DNA from: Acuticoccus sp. I52.16.1
Lineage (GTDB): Bacteria; Pseudomonadota; Alphaproteobacteria; Rhizobiales; Amorphaceae
Direction of reading: 5' to 3'
NCBI RefSeq assembly: GCF_022865125.1
Contig: NZ_CP094828.1
Coordinates: 2,783,219-2,847,218 of the forward strand
Length of the DNA: 64,000 bases
Positions 45,280 through 55,062 of this stretch are shown piece by piece. The first letter of the stretch is position 1. Each line of letters begins with the position of its first letter. Below the pieces are notes generated by a model. The model had not been told where the DNA came from. It did not search any database and was given only the letters and a program-made list of their open reading frames with translations. A program made the translations under genes and the position numbers.

Positions 45280-46653
45280 GTGAACACATTCATCATCATC
45301 GCGATCGTTCTGGTCGTGCTCAGCTTCGTCTACACGTGGGGAGCCGGCGCCAGCCGCCGGATCGCCGCGCAGACCGGTCAGCGATTGCACTCGCGTCCAC
45401 CTTATTACGGCCTCTACCTCGTCCTGTGGTGCGCCATCCCGGCGGTGATCATCTTCATCGTCTACACCCTTCTGGCGCCGCAGATTCAGACGGCCGTGAT
45501 CCACTCCTACTTCCCGCAGGAGGTGCTGCAGGACGAGCAGGCGCTGGTCACGCAGACCCACCAGGTCGAGAGCATCGTCGGCGGCTTCGGCATGTTCGGC
45601 GAGCCGGCGCCCTACCAGGCGCAGGCCGTCGCCGCGGTACGCACCTTCAAGTGGATCGGCCACCTGTCGCTGGTCGCGCTGATCGCGGTCGCGGCCTTCG
45701 CCGGCACGCTGGTCGCGCGTCGCAGGATCTCCCCTTATTTCCGCGCCCGCAATCGGGTCGAGACGGCGATCGAGATGCTGCTCATCGTCTGCTCGGGCAT
45801 CGCCATCCTGACGACGGTGGGCATCGTCCTGTCGGTTCTGGGCGAGGCCGTGCGCTTCTTCACCTACGTCAACCCGCTGGACTTCTTCTTCGGCACCAGC
45901 TGGAACCCGCGCTTCTCGACGACCGGCTCCGGCGGTCAGGGCGACTTCGGTCTGCTCCCGCTGCTGTGGGGCACGATCATGATCACCATCATCGCGATGT
46001 GCGTCGCGGTGCCGATCGGCCTGATGGCGGCGGTCTACCTCTCCGAATATGCCGGCCCGAAGTTCCGCTTCGTCGCCAAGCCGCTGCTGGAAATCCTCGC
46101 CGGCATTCCGACCATCGTCTACGGCATCTTCGCCGCCTTCACGGTGGGCCCCTTCCTCGCCGAGGTCGGCGGCATGATCGGCCTCAGCATCAACGCGACT
46201 TCGGCCTTCACCGCCGGCGTGGTGATGGGGATCATGATCATCCCGTTCGTGTCCTCGCTGTCGGACGACATCATCAGCCAGGTGCCGCAGGCGATGCGCG
46301 ACGGCTCCTACGGCCTCGGCGCGACGCACTCCGAGACGATCCGCCGGGTAATCCTGCCGGCGGCGCTGCCGGGCATCGTCGGCGCCTTCCTGCTGGCGGT
46401 GTCGCGCGCGATCGGCGAGACGATGATCGTCGTGCTGGCGGCGGGCAACTCGCCGGTGCTGACCGCCAACCCCTTCGAGGCGGTGTCGACCGTGACGGTC
46501 ACCATCGTCAACCAGCTCACCGGCGATACCGACTTCGCCTCGCCGCAGTCGCTGGTGGCCTTCGCGCTGGGCCTCACGCTGTTCGTCATCACGCTGTGTC
46601 TCAACGTGGTGGCCATCTACATCGTCCGGAAATATCGCGAGCAATACGAGTAG
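45280..46653 (+). CDS. pstC: Phosphate ABC transporter permease PstC (long form)
   Basis: 457 residues from GTG 45280. The long N-terminal part (about 1-165) has extra helices of the PstC N-terminal (DUF3708-like) type, then the permease core with the EAA loop MRDGSYGLGATHSETIRRVILPAALPG. SSLSDDIISQVP and RAIGETMIV are Pst-specific. Alphaproteobacterial PstC proteins commonly have this extension. It pairs with PstA in the inner membrane. Confidence 0.93.
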   Translation: MNTFIIIAIVLVVLSFVYTWGAGASRRIAAQTGQRLHSRPPYYGLYLVLWCAIPAVIIFIVYTLLAPQIQTAVIHSYFPQEVLQDEQALVTQTHQVESIVGGFGMFGEPAPYQAQAVAAVRTFKWIGHLSLVALIAVAAFAGTLVARRRISPYFRARNRVETAIEMLLIVCSGIAILTTVGIVLSVLGEAVRFFTYVNPLDFFFGTSWNPRFSTTGSGGQGDFGLLPLLWGTIMITIIAMCVAVPIGLMAAVYLSEYAGPKFRFVAKPLLEILAGIPTIVYGIFAAFTVGPFLAEVGGMIGLSINATSAFTAGVVMGIMIIPFVSSLSDDIISQVPQAMRDGSYGLGATHSETIRRVILPAALPGIVGAFLLAVSRAIGETMIVVLAAGNSPVLTANPFEAVSTVTVTIVNQLTGDTDFASPQSLVAFALGLTLFVITLCLNVVAIYIVRKYREQYE

Positions 46654-46657
46654 ACCC

Positions 46658-48031
46658 ATGGCCACGACTGCAACCACGCCCGGCGGTATCGCGCAGGGCA
46701 AGTCCAATCGCGACCTGGTGGCGGCCAAGCTGGGCCAGCGTCACCGCGCGGAGGCGACGTTCAAGGCCGTGGGCCTGGGCGCGATACTGATCGGCATCTC
46801 GCTGGTCGGCATCCTCTTCGGGTCGATCCTCTACAAGGGCGTGCCCGCCTTCTGGCAGGCGACGCTGCACCTGGAGCTGACGTTCGATCCCGAGGTCATC
46901 GACATCGACCCGCGGCCGACGCAGCAGCCCGGCCAGTCGGCGGCGGACTTCCACAAGGAGCTGATCGCCTGGCAGCGCGCCCTGCGCCGCGCGGATTGGG
47001 ACAACCTGATCCAGAATGCGATCGCCAAGTTCATCCCCGCCGCCGGCGCCGAAGACATGCGCCGTGCCGCCTTCGGCCTCGTCGCCTCCAATGAGCGCGT
47101 GAAGCTTTGGGAGATGGTCGAGGCGAACCCCGACATCATCGGCCAGACGGTGCCGGTGGCGCTGGTGGCCTCCGAGAACGTCGACGTCTGGCTGAAGGGC
47201 AACATCGACCGCGACCTGCCCCAGCGCTTCCAGCAGCTCGCCGCCGAGCAGCAGCAGTGGGCGGACGAGCTCTACGAAGACGGCGTGATCGAGATGAACT
47301 TCGCCTCGTCGATGTTCACCAACGTCGATTCGCGCTCCTCCGGTGCGACGGCGGGTCTCCTCGGCGCCATCGTCGGCTCCGTGATGATGATGGTCATCGT
47401 CATGGCGGTCGCCGTCCCGGTCGGCGTGATGGCGGCGATCTACCTGGAGGAGTTCGCGCCCAAGAACCGCGTGACCGACCTCATCGAGGTGAACATCAAC
47501 AACCTCGCCGCGGTGCCCTCCATCGTGTTCGGCCTGCTCGGCGCGGCGGTGTTCATCAACTTCCTGGGGTTGCCGCTGTCGGCGCCGCTGGTGGGCGGTC
47601 TCGTCCTCTCGCTGATGACGCTGCCGACGGTGATCATCGCCTCGCGCGCCGCCCTGCGCGCGGTGCCGCCGTCGATCCGCCAGGCCGCGCTCGGCATCGG
47701 CGCCTCGCCGACGCAGGCGATGTTCCACCACACCCTGCCCCTGGCGGTGCCGGGTATGCTCACCGGTGCCATCATCGGCGTCGCACAGGCCCTGGGCGAG
47801 ACCGCACCGCTACTGCTGATCGGGATGAACGCCTTCGTCGCCTCGGTGCCGTCGACCCCGCTCGACCAGTCTTCCGCTCTGCCCGTTCAGATCTATCTCT
47901 GGCAGGGGAACGAGAACCGCAATTTCTTCGAAGCGCGGACCTCGGCGGCCATCCTTGTACTGCTGGCCGTCATGGTGACCCTGAACGCCCTCGCCATCCT
48001 CATGCGCCACCGCTTCGAGCGGCGCTGGTAA
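46658..48031 (+). CDS. pstA: Phosphate ABC transporter permease PstA (long form)
   Basis: 457 residues. After one N-terminal helix (about 40-60) comes a large periplasmic insert (about 65-225) of the DUF3333 type. The permease core follows, with the EAA loop [26 protein letters not shown] and [14 protein letters not shown]. Starts four bases after the pstC stop. The insert is usual in this class and is not a fusion peculiar to this genome. Confidence 0.93.
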   Translation: MATTATTPGGIAQGKSNRDLVAAKLGQRHRAEATFKAVGLGAILIGISLVGILFGSILYKGVPAFWQATLHLELTFDPEVIDIDPRPTQQPGQSAADFHKELIAWQRALRRADWDNLIQNAIAKFIPAAGAEDMRRAAFGLVASNERVKLWEMVEANPDIIGQTVPVALVASENVDVWLKGNIDRDLPQRFQQLAAEQQQWADELYEDGVIEMNFASSMFTNVDSRSSGATAGLLGAIVGSVMMMVIVMAVAVPVGVMAAIYLEEFAPKNRVTDLIEVNINNLAAVPSIVFGLLGAAVFINFLGLPLSAPLVGGLVLSLMTLPTVIIASRAALRAVPPSIRQAALGIGASPTQAMFHHTLPLAVPGMLTGAIIGVAQALGETAPLLLIGMNAFVASVPSTPLDQSSALPVQIYLWQGNENRNFFEARTSAAILVLLAVMVTLNALAILMRHRFERRW

Positions 48032-48060
48032 CGACCGTGATTGAAAAAGGAAACGAGCCG

Positions 48061-48915
48061 ATGGCCGTCGCCGAAGTGGACGTGAAAAAGCCGGACCTGA
48101 AGCATCCGGAGACGCACAACCGGTTCCAGACCGTCCGGATCCCCGATCCCGAACCGCGCCCGACCAAGATCGAGGCGAAGGACGTCTCGGTGATCTACGG
48201 CACCAAGGAAGCCGTGCACGGGATCTCGATCGACATTCCGGCCCAGGCGGTGACGGCGTTCATCGGCCCGTCGGGCTGCGGCAAGTCGACGTTCCTGCGC
48301 TGCTTCAACCGCATGAACGACACCATTCCGGGCTGCCGCGTCCTCGGCCAGCTCAACATGGACGGCGAGGACCTCAACGACCACACGCTCGACGTGGTCC
48401 TGCTGCGCGCCCGCGTCGGCATGGTGTTCCAGAAGCCGAACCCGTTCCCGAAGTCGATCTTCGAGAACATCGCCTACGGCCCGCGCATCCACGGCCTGGC
48501 CCACAAGAAGGCCGACCTCGACGTCATCGTCGAGCGCTCGCTGACCCGTGCCGGCCTCTGGAACGAGGTGAAGGACCGCCTCCAGGAGCCGGGCACCGGC
48601 CTCTCGGGCGGACAGCAGCAGCGCCTGTGCATCGCCCGTGCCGTCGCGGTCGAGCCGGAAGTGATCCTGATGGACGAGCCGTGCTCGGCGCTCGACCCGA
48701 TCGCGACGCAGACGGTCGAGGGGCTCATCAAGGAGCTGCGGCAGAACTACACGATCATCATCGTGACGCACTCGATGAGCCAGGCGCAACGCGTCTCGGA
48801 CCGGACGGCCTACTTCCACCTCGGCGATCTCGTCGAGGAGGGGCCGACCAAGGAAATCTTCGAGAACCCGCAGGAGCCGCGGACGCGCGATTATATTTCG
48901 GGCGTGTTCGGTTAG
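48061..48915 (+). CDS. pstB: Phosphate ABC transporter ATP-binding protein
   Basis: 284 residues. Walker [10 protein letters not shown] (69-77), signature LSGGQQQRL (182-190), Walker B VILMDEP (202-208) and the switch His in [13 protein letters not shown] are all present. RCFNRMND is a PstB family block. It energises uptake and relays transport state to PhoU and PhoR. Starts 30 bases after pstA behind AAAAGGAAACGAG. Confidence 0.96.
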   Translation: MAVAEVDVKKPDLKHPETHNRFQTVRIPDPEPRPTKIEAKDVSVIYGTKEAVHGISIDIPAQAVTAFIGPSGCGKSTFLRCFNRMNDTIPGCRVLGQLNMDGEDLNDHTLDVVLLRARVGMVFQKPNPFPKSIFENIAYGPRIHGLAHKKADLDVIVERSLTRAGLWNEVKDRLQEPGTGLSGGQQQRLCIARAVAVEPEVILMDEPCSALDPIATQTVEGLIKELRQNYTIIIVTHSMSQAQRVSDRTAYFHLGDLVEEGPTKEIFENPQEPRTRDYISGVFG

Positions 48916-48936
48916 GATACGCGGGACGAGTCTTGA

Positions 48937-49683
48937 GTGGGGGGCAGCGCGTTGGTGCTGACACGTGATCGGGACCGCGAGCTTGTCAGTCTCGCGGCCG
49001 AGGTCGCCGAAATGGGCGGTCTCGCGGAGCAGTTGGTGATGGACAGCGTCACCGCGTTGACGCGCATCGACAGTCAGCGCGCGCGTTCGGTGATCGAGGC
49101 CGATCAGCGTCTCGACGCCATGCAGCGCAGCGTCGAGAACCATGCGGTGGACCTGATCGCGGCGCACCGCCCGGCCGGCAAGCCGCTGCGCGAGCTGGTC
49201 GCGGCGATGCGCATCTCCTCCGACCTCGAGCGCGTCGGCGACCTCGCCAAGAACAACGCCAAACGGGTGATGGCGATCGAGGGGCGGGCCTACCCGCCGC
49301 GCGTCGCGCTGGGGGTCGAGCACATGTCCGACATCGCGCTCGAGCAACTGAAGGCGGTGCTCGACGCGTTCACCTCGCAGGACCTGTCCGCCGCTCTCGA
49401 CGTGCGCAGCCGGGACGACGAGATCGACGCCATCTACACCTCGATCTTCCGCGAGCTGCTGACCTACATGATGGAAGATCCGCGCAACATCACGTTCTGC
49501 ACGCACCTGTTGTTCTGTGCCAAGAACATCGAGCGGATCGGCGACCACGCCACCAACATCGCCGAAAACATCCACTTCCTGGTGACGGGCGAGCAGCCGG
49601 TCGAAGCGCGGGCGAAGGGCGATTCCTCGTCCTACCTCTCCGCCGACTGGGCCGAGCCCAAGAACGGTAGCGGAGGTCGCTAG
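48937..49683 (+). CDS. phoU: Phosphate signalling protein PhoU
   Basis: About 248 residues, all helical, in two PhoU repeats. Metal-binding E/D-x-x-x-D signatures occur as SSDLERVGDLAKN (first repeat) and CAKNIERIGDHATNIAENIH (second). It links PstB to PhoR and represses the regulon when phosphate is plentiful. GTG 48937 is the listed start; GTG 48955 is an alternative that would remove six residues. Follows pstB by 21 bases and precedes phoB by two. Confidence 0.93.
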   Translation: MGGSALVLTRDRDRELVSLAAEVAEMGGLAEQLVMDSVTALTRIDSQRARSVIEADQRLDAMQRSVENHAVDLIAAHRPAGKPLRELVAAMRISSDLERVGDLAKNNAKRVMAIEGRAYPPRVALGVEHMSDIALEQLKAVLDAFTSQDLSAALDVRSRDDEIDAIYTSIFRELLTYMMEDPRNITFCTHLLFCAKNIERIGDHATNIAENIHFLVTGEQPVEARAKGDSSSYLSADWAEPKNGSGGR

Positions 49684-49685
49684 AT

Positions 49686-50381
49686 TTGCCGCAGGTGATG
49701 ATCGTCGAGGACGAGGAGCCGCTGACCCTCGTCCTGCGCTACAACCTGGAAGCCGAGGGCTATGACGTCGACTGCGCGAGCCGCGGCGACGAGGCCGAGC
49801 TGCGCCTCCTGGAGGGGCTGCCGGACCTTCTCATCCTCGACTGGATGCTGCCGGGGCTCTCCGGCATCGAGCTGTGCCGGCGCCTGCGCTCGCGCCCGCA
49901 GTCGGAGAACCTTCCGATCATCATGCTGACGGCGCGCGGCGAGGAGACCGAGCGGATCCGCGGCCTCGCCACCGGCGCCGACGACTATGTGGTCAAGCCG
50001 TTCTCGACGCCGGAGCTGATGGCCCGCATCCGCGCCATCCTGCGCCGCACCAAGCCGGCCATGGTCTCGTCCCTGCTGCGCGCCGGCGACATCGAGCTCG
50101 ACCGCACGACCCACCGCGTCCGCCGCTCGACACGCGAGGTCCACCTCGGCCCGACCGAGTTCCGCCTGCTGGAGTTCCTGATGCAGTCGCCCGGCCGCGT
50201 GTTCTCGCGCGAGCAGCTCCTCGACGGGGTGTGGGGGCGGGACGTCTACGTCGACGAGCGGACGGTGGACGTGCACATCGGCCGGCTGCGCAAGGCGATC
50301 AATCGCGGCAAGGCCAAGGATCCGATCCGCACCGTGCGCGGCGCGGGCTACGCCTTCAACGACCAGTTCCACATCCGCTGA
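49686..50381 (+). CDS. phoB: Phosphate regulon response regulator PhoB
   Basis: 231 residues of the OmpR/PhoB family. Receiver domain: phosphoacceptor D52 in LLILDWMLPGLSG and K104 in YVVKPFSTPEL. The C-terminal winged helix (about 130-228) ends in RTVRGAGYAFND. The start is TTG 49686, fixed by GGAGG nine bases upstream and by the usual PhoB opening (MPQVMIVEDEE). PhoR phosphorylates it and it should bind the Pho-box array before pstS, including control of its own operon. Confidence 0.95.
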   Translation: MPQVMIVEDEEPLTLVLRYNLEAEGYDVDCASRGDEAELRLLEGLPDLLILDWMLPGLSGIELCRRLRSRPQSENLPIIMLTARGEETERIRGLATGADDYVVKPFSTPELMARIRAILRRTKPAMVSSLLRAGDIELDRTTHRVRRSTREVHLGPTEFRLLEFLMQSPGRVFSREQLLDGVWGRDVYVDERTVDVHIGRLRKAINRGKAKDPIRTVRGAGYAFNDQFHIR

Positions 50382-50418
50382 GGGGCCGCGGCGGCGGCCC
50401 CGCGCGCCTTCCGGCGCG
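50382..50418. terminator. Two hairpins between convergent phoB and gcrA
   Basis: GGGGCCGC, loop GGCG, GCGGCCCC (50382-50401) is followed by CGCGCC, loop TTCC, GGCGCG (50403-50418). Together they fill the gap between the two stops. No T-tract is present. Likely terminates transcription from both sides. Confidence 0.6.
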
Positions 50419-50423
50419 GCGCG

Positions 50424-50903
50424 TCAGCTCGACTTCGAGCGGCGGGAGGGGAAGGCCTGCTCGGCGTGGGCGCGGCAGTAGGTGTCGCCCTGCGTGGTGC
50501 GCGCGCCGCAGAAGCGGAAGGCGGGGTCGGACGGATCGCCCACCGGCCAGCGGCAGGTCGAGGCGGAGAGGTCCATCAAGGTCATGCCTTCGGTCAACGG
50601 CACGATCTCGGCGGTCTGCGGGATCTCTTCGATCTCCGGCTCCTCGACGACCTTCACCGCGACGGCGCCGGCGGCCATCACCCGCGGCGCGGCGGCGGGC
50701 TTGGGGGCGACGATGGGAGCACTCCGGGCCCGCGTCGCCCGCGTCTGCGGTGCCTTCACCCGGCCCGAGAGGCCCAGGCGATGGATCTTGCCGATGACGG
50801 CGTTGCGGGTCACCCCGCCCAGGGAGCTGGCGATCTGTGACGCGGACATCCCCTCGGCCCACAGCTTTCGCAAAACCTCGATTCGCTCGTCGGTCCAGCT
50901 CAT
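50424..50903 (-). CDS. gcrA: Cell cycle regulator GcrA
   Basis: 159 residues from ATG 50903 (MSWTDERIEVL, the standard GcrA opening, with AAGGG seven bases upstream). The N-terminal DNA-binding domain (1-45) includes WAEGMSASQIASSLGG and TRNAVIGKIHRLGLSGR. A variable linker follows, then a conserved C-terminal sigma-70-binding region with STCRWPVGDP, FCGA and YCRAHA. In alphaproteobacteria GcrA activates promoters carrying CcrM-methylated GANTC sites. Its upstream region holds a dense cluster of such sites. Confidence 0.95.
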   Translation of the reverse strand: MSWTDERIEVLRKLWAEGMSASQIASSLGGVTRNAVIGKIHRLGLSGRVKAPQTRATRARSAPIVAPKPAAAPRVMAAGAVAVKVVEEPEIEEIPQTAEIVPLTEGMTLMDLSASTCRWPVGDPSDPAFRFCGARTTQGDTYCRAHAEQAFPSRRSKSS

Positions 50904-51004
50904 CGCCATTCCCTTTGCTCACCGCCGATCCACATGCCGTCCACAGCCGACCAGGACGGTCGGTGGATAGAAGGGAGCCGGGCGATGTCCTGTCTTTACG
51001 CCCC

Positions 51005-51060
51005 GAATCGTAAGAGATTTGGCGATTCGCGGTCTAGAGTCGGCGAGTCCGCCGCGACTC
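51005..51060. promoter_or_regulatory. Cluster of five GANTC sites between gcrA and argD
   Basis: GAATC (51005), GATTC (51024), GAGTC (51037), GAGTC (51045) and GACTC (51056) fall within 56 bases. GANTC is the CcrM methylation site that GcrA reads. Random expectation is about one per 256 bases. The cluster lies about 100 bases from both divergent starts and probably regulates gcrA, argD or both. No other motif was recognised in 50904-51160. Confidence 0.65.
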
Positions 51061-51160
51061 AAACCTTGCTTTTTCCCCAACCATCGGAAAGAAAGCCGGC
51101 CTGTCCGCAGTACCTTGCAAGGAGCTGGGGACAACCTTCGCAAAACCGCGAGTTTTACCC

Positions 51161-52360
51161 ATGACGACGAACAGCCTGTTCCCGACCTACAACCGCGCCG
51201 ACATCGCCTTCGAGAAGGGCGAGGGCGTCTGGCTCGTGGGCACGGACGGGCGACGATATCTCGACATGGGGTCCGGCATCGCCGTGACCAGCGTCGGCCA
51301 TGCCCACCCGCATCTCGTCGCCGTCCTGCAAGAGGCGGCCACGAAGGTCTGGCACACGTCCAACCTCTACCGGATCCCCGAGCAGGAGCGGCTGGCCGAC
51401 CGGCTGACCGCGGCGACGTTCGCCGAGCGCGTGTTCTTCTGCAACTCCGGCGCGGAGGCCAACGAGGCCGCCATCAAGACCGCGCGGCGCTATCAATATG
51501 TGAGCGGCCACCCCGAGCGGGTGCGCATCGTCACCTTCCAGGGCGCCTTCCACGGCCGCACGCTCGGTGCGCTCGCCGCGACCGGCGTCGCCAAATATAT
51601 GGAAGGCTTCGGCGAGCCCGCCCCCGGCTTCGACAAGGTGCCGCTGGGCGACCTCGATGCGGTGAAGGCCGTGATCGGTCCCGAGACGGCGGCGATCATG
51701 GTCGAGCCGGTGCAGGGCGAGGGCGGCGTGCAGCTCGTCGACCGCGAGTTCCTGCGCGCGCTGCGCAAACTGTGCGACGACCACGGCCTGGTGCTGATCT
51801 TCGACGAGATCCAGACCGGCGTCGGCCGCTTCGGCACGCTCTTCGCCTACGAGGCGCTCGGCGTGACGCCCGACATCCTGTCGGCGGCCAAGGGCCTGGG
51901 CGGCGGGTTCCCGATCGGCGCCTGCCTCGCCACCGCGGCGGTCGGTGACGCGATGACGCCCGGCACGCACGGCACCACCTTCGGCGGCACGCCGCTCGCC
52001 TGCGCCGTCTCCAACGCGGTGCTGGACGTGGTGCTCGCCGACGGCTTCCTCGACGAGGTCAAGCGCAAGGGCGCGTTCCTGATGCAGTCGCTGGCGGGCG
52101 TCGTCGATTCCCACCCGAGCGTGTTCGAGACCGTCCGCGGCGAGGGACTGATGGTCGGCGTCAAATGCCGCGCGCCGGCGGGCGACGTGGCGCTCGCCGC
52201 GCGCGATGCCGGGCTCCTGGTGGTGCCGGCCGGTGACAATGTGGTGCGCTTCCTCCCCGGCCTCGTGGCCACGGAAGAGGACCTGCGCGAGGCGGCCCGG
52301 CGGCTCGACGCCGCGGGCGAGGCCGTCGAGAAGGCGAAGAAGGATACCGCGGTCGTATGA
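51161..52360 (+). CDS. argD: Acetylornithine aminotransferase
   Basis: 399 residues of the class III PLP aminotransferases. The lysine is K244 in SAAKGLGGGFPIG, with D215 in LIFDEIQTGVGR and the cofactor-phosphate loop NSGAEANE. MTTNSLFPTYNR and length are typical of ArgD, and overlap with argF confirms the arginine role over other omega-transaminases. Converts N-acetylglutamate semialdehyde to N-acetylornithine; often also serves lysine synthesis. Confidence 0.93.
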   Translation: MTTNSLFPTYNRADIAFEKGEGVWLVGTDGRRYLDMGSGIAVTSVGHAHPHLVAVLQEAATKVWHTSNLYRIPEQERLADRLTAATFAERVFFCNSGAEANEAAIKTARRYQYVSGHPERVRIVTFQGAFHGRTLGALAATGVAKYMEGFGEPAPGFDKVPLGDLDAVKAVIGPETAAIMVEPVQGEGGVQLVDREFLRALRKLCDDHGLVLIFDEIQTGVGRFGTLFAYEALGVTPDILSAAKGLGGGFPIGACLATAAVGDAMTPGTHGTTFGGTPLACAVSNAVLDVVLADGFLDEVKRKGAFLMQSLAGVVDSHPSVFETVRGEGLMVGVKCRAPAGDVALAARDAGLLVVPAGDNVVRFLPGLVATEEDLREAARRLDAAGEAVEKAKKDTAVV

Positions 52361-53268
52361 CGCCCAAGCATTTTCTGGATATCGCGTCTCAGTCTCCCGA
52401 GGCGCTGCGGGCGATTTTGGACGAAGGCCACCGGGTCAAGGCCGAGGGCCGCATCCGCACCGACCGCCTGCGCGGGAAGACGCTCGCGATGCTGTTCGAG
52501 CGGCCGTCCACCCGGACGCGCTTCTCGTTCGACCTCGCGATGCGCGAGCTGGGCGGCGACACCATCGTCGCCTCCGGCAGCGAGATGCAGCTCGGCCGCG
52601 GCGAGTCGCTGGCCGACACGGCGACCGTGCTGTCGCGCTACGTCTCGGCGGTGATGATCCGCATGCTGGACCACGGCGGGCTGACGACGTTTGCCGAGTC
52701 GGCGCAGGTGCCGGTGATCAACGGCCTGACGCGCCGCTCGCACCCGTGCCAGATCATCGCCGACCTCATCACCATGGAGGAGCGCATCGGCGCGCTCGAC
52801 GGGCGCGTGCTGGCCTGGGTCGGTGATGGCAACAACGTTCTGGCGACGCTGATGGAGGCCGCGCCCAAGCTCGGCTTCGTCATCAAGGTCGCGACGCCGC
52901 CGGAGTTCGCCCCGCGCCAACCGCTGGTGGACACCGCACGCCGCCTGGGCGCCACGATCGAGGTCGGCACGGACCCGCACGTCGCCGTCCGCGGCGCGGA
53001 CGTGGTGGTGACCGACTCGTGGGCCTCCATGGGCGACGAGGACGAGGAGGAGCGGCGCCACGTCTTCCGCCCCTACCAGGTGAACGAGGCGCTGATGGAG
53101 GAGGCCGGTCCGTCCGCGATCTTCATGCACTGCCTGCCCGCCCACCGCGGCGAGGAGGTCACCAACGCGGTGATGGACGGCCCGCAGTCGGTGGTGTTCG
53201 ACGAGGCCGAGAACCGCGTCCACGCGCAGAAGGCGATCCTCGCCTACGTGTTCGACCGCCTCGGCTGA
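52357..53268 (+). CDS. argF: Ornithine carbamoyltransferase
   Basis: 303 residues. The carbamoyl-phosphate motif STRT is at 51-54 (FERPSTRTRFSF), HPCQ at 129-132, and the ornithine-binding HCLP at 258-261 with VTDSWASMGDE before it. Makes citrulline in arginine synthesis. ATG 52357 overlaps the argD stop (ATGA). A strong hairpin follows the stop. Confidence 0.96.
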   Translation: MTPKHFLDIASQSPEALRAILDEGHRVKAEGRIRTDRLRGKTLAMLFERPSTRTRFSFDLAMRELGGDTIVASGSEMQLGRGESLADTATVLSRYVSAVMIRMLDHGGLTTFAESAQVPVINGLTRRSHPCQIIADLITMEERIGALDGRVLAWVGDGNNVLATLMEAAPKLGFVIKVATPPEFAPRQPLVDTARRLGATIEVGTDPHVAVRGADVVVTDSWASMGDEDEEERRHVFRPYQVNEALMEEAGPSAIFMHCLPAHRGEEVTNAVMDGPQSVVFDEAENRVHAQKAILAYVFDRLG

Positions 53269-53276
53269 CGGGGCGC

Positions 53277-53298
53277 GGAGGGCGCCTGTGCGCCCTCC
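53277..53298 (+). terminator. Hairpin after argF
   Basis: GGAGGGCGC pairs with GCGCCCTCC around CTGT, nine pairs, eight bases after the argF stop. No T-run follows. Likely the end of argD-argF or a stabilising 3' structure. Confidence 0.6.
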
Positions 53299-53365
53299 CT
53301 CCGCCGGTCTCGGGCGGCGATGCGCATTGTCGTGAACCGGGCACGCCGCCGTGCGTTTCCGGGGA

Positions 53366-53878
53366 ATGGACGGGCTCTATCATACCCTCGCGACAGAGTT
53401 CGGCCGGCTTCCCGGGCCGGGCGGCGTCGTCGTCCTGCTGCGCGTTCTGGGCGCGGCGTTGCTGTGCGGGCTCATCGGGCTGGAACGCGAGCTGAGCGAC
53501 CATGCCGCGGGGCTGCGCACGAACATGCTGGTGGGCGTCGCCTCGGCGGTGTTCGCCGTCATCGGCCTCAGTTTGATCGACCAGCTCGAGGGTGACACCA
53601 TCCGCATCGACCCGATCCGCCTGATCGAGGCGGTGACGTCCGGCGTCGCCTTCCTGGCGGCCGGCCTCATCGTCCTGTCGCGCGGGCAGGTGCGCGGGCT
53701 CACCACCGGGGCCACCGTATGGCTCTCGGGCGCGGTGGGCCTGGCGGTCGGGATCGGCCAGTGGATGCTGGCGCTGCTGGGGGCGCTCGTCGGGCTGGCC
53801 GTATTGATCGGCCTCGCCAGACTGGAATGCAGGCTCGGCATCTCCGGCAAGAAGGCGATCGAGGAACCCGCCGAATAG
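53366..53878 (+). CDS. MgtC/SapB-family membrane protein
   Basis: About 170 residues from ATG 53366 behind GGGGA; GTG 53351 is an alternative. Four to five membrane helices are visible, with the family signature CGLIGLERELSDHAAGLRTN and the SGVAFLAAGLI and LTTGATVWLSGAVGLAVG blocks. This short form lacks the C-terminal cytosolic domain of virulence-type MgtC. Members are linked to magnesium and phosphate stress, but the exact function of short forms is unknown. Confidence 0.85.
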   Translation: MDGLYHTLATEFGRLPGPGGVVVLLRVLGAALLCGLIGLERELSDHAAGLRTNMLVGVASAVFAVIGLSLIDQLEGDTIRIDPIRLIEAVTSGVAFLAAGLIVLSRGQVRGLTTGATVWLSGAVGLAVGIGQWMLALLGALVGLAVLIGLARLECRLGISGKKAIEEPAE

Positions 53879-53890
53879 GATCCGCGCCGC

Positions 53891-53922
<32 letters not shown>

Positions 53923-54053
53923 ACGGCGCTCGAGTGGCGAGCGACGTGCGGGTGCCTATATAGGGGGCCTGCCCTGACGCAGACGTTGTTCGCGCGCCGC
54001 GCCCCATGGGGCCCGGCGTCAGCCTACTCGCGCTCAAGAATAAGGTTCCGCTC

Positions 54054-55025
54054 GTGACCGCCACTGCCGACGATTGTGTCCTTCCGTTCTCCGTCGAGGC
54101 GCTCGACGTTCGCGGCCGCGTCGCACGGCTCGGGTCCTCGCTCGACCAGATCCTGCGACGCCACGATTATCCGCCCGCCGTCTCGCGCCTGCTGGGCGAG
54201 GCGGTGATCCTCAACGTGCTCTTCGCCACCGCGCTGAAGATGGAGGGCCGCGTCGTCCTGCAGATCCAGTCGGACGGACCGGTGTCGCTCCTGGTGACCG
54301 ACTTCACGACCCCCGAAGGCCTCCGCGGATATGCCCGCTTCGATGCCGAGGCGGTGGCCGAGCTGGGTGACAGCCCGGCCCTGCGCGACATCGTCGGCGA
54401 AGGCACGATGGCGCTCACCATCGACCCGAAGGACACCGTGCGCCGCTATCAGGGCATCGTCGAGATGACGGGCGACAGCCTGGAGGAGGTGGCGCACCGC
54501 TACTTCTCCCAGTCCGAGCAGATCCCGACCATGGTGCGCCTCGCCGTCGCCGAGACGATGGAGCGCCGCCCCGGCGAGGAGCCGCGGCGCATCTGGCGAG
54601 GCGGCGGTGTCACCGTGCAGTTCCTGCCCGACGCGTCCGAGCGCATCGTCGTGCGCGACATCGACCCCGGCGACGCGCCGGAGGACGCCGCGCAGGACCA
54701 GCGCGATCAGGACGACGCCTGGGTGGAGGCCGCCGCCCGCACCCAGAGCGCGCAGGACCACGAGCTGGTCGACCCGGAGATTTCCGCCGAGCGCCTCTTG
54801 CTGCGCCTGTTCAACGAGCGGGACGTGAGGGTTTTCGATCCGTTCAGCCTGAGTGCAGACTGTCACTGCTCAACTGACAAGATCCAAACGATGCTCGGTC
54901 AGTTCAGCGCGGACGATCGAGCTTCCATGGTGGAAGACGGCGCGATCAAGGTGACATGCGAGTTCTGCAACACAGAGTACGTCCTCGACCCGGACACGCT
55001 ACAGGAGCGTGGCACGGCGCACTGA
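54054..55025 (+). CDS. hslO: Redox-regulated chaperone Hsp33
   Basis: 323 residues from GTG 54054, preferred because TAAGG lies about nine bases upstream; ATG 54006 has no visible ribosome site. The zinc-binding switch cysteines are C270 and C272 (ADCHCS) and C302 and C305 (CEFCNTEY), the complete Hsp33 CxC...CxxC set. Oxidation releases zinc and activates the chaperone holdase in the cytoplasm. An acidic linker insert (about 203-240) is longer than in E. coli Hsp33 (292 residues). Confidence 0.95.
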   Translation: MTATADDCVLPFSVEALDVRGRVARLGSSLDQILRRHDYPPAVSRLLGEAVILNVLFATALKMEGRVVLQIQSDGPVSLLVTDFTTPEGLRGYARFDAEAVAELGDSPALRDIVGEGTMALTIDPKDTVRRYQGIVEMTGDSLEEVAHRYFSQSEQIPTMVRLAVAETMERRPGEEPRRIWRGGGVTVQFLPDASERIVVRDIDPGDAPEDAAQDQRDQDDAWVEAAARTQSAQDHELVDPEISAERLLLRLFNERDVRVFDPFSLSADCHCSTDKIQTMLGQFSADDRASMVEDGAIKVTCEFCNTEYVLDPDTLQERGTAH

Positions 55026-55062
55026 CGCGGACCGGCGCGGTCCGCCGGCGCGGGGGGCCGCG

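Noticed and set aside
46658-48031. PstA as an unusual fusion because of its large periplasmic insert
   Set aside because: The long form with a DUF3333-type insert is common in alphaproteobacteria, so it is not specific to this genome.
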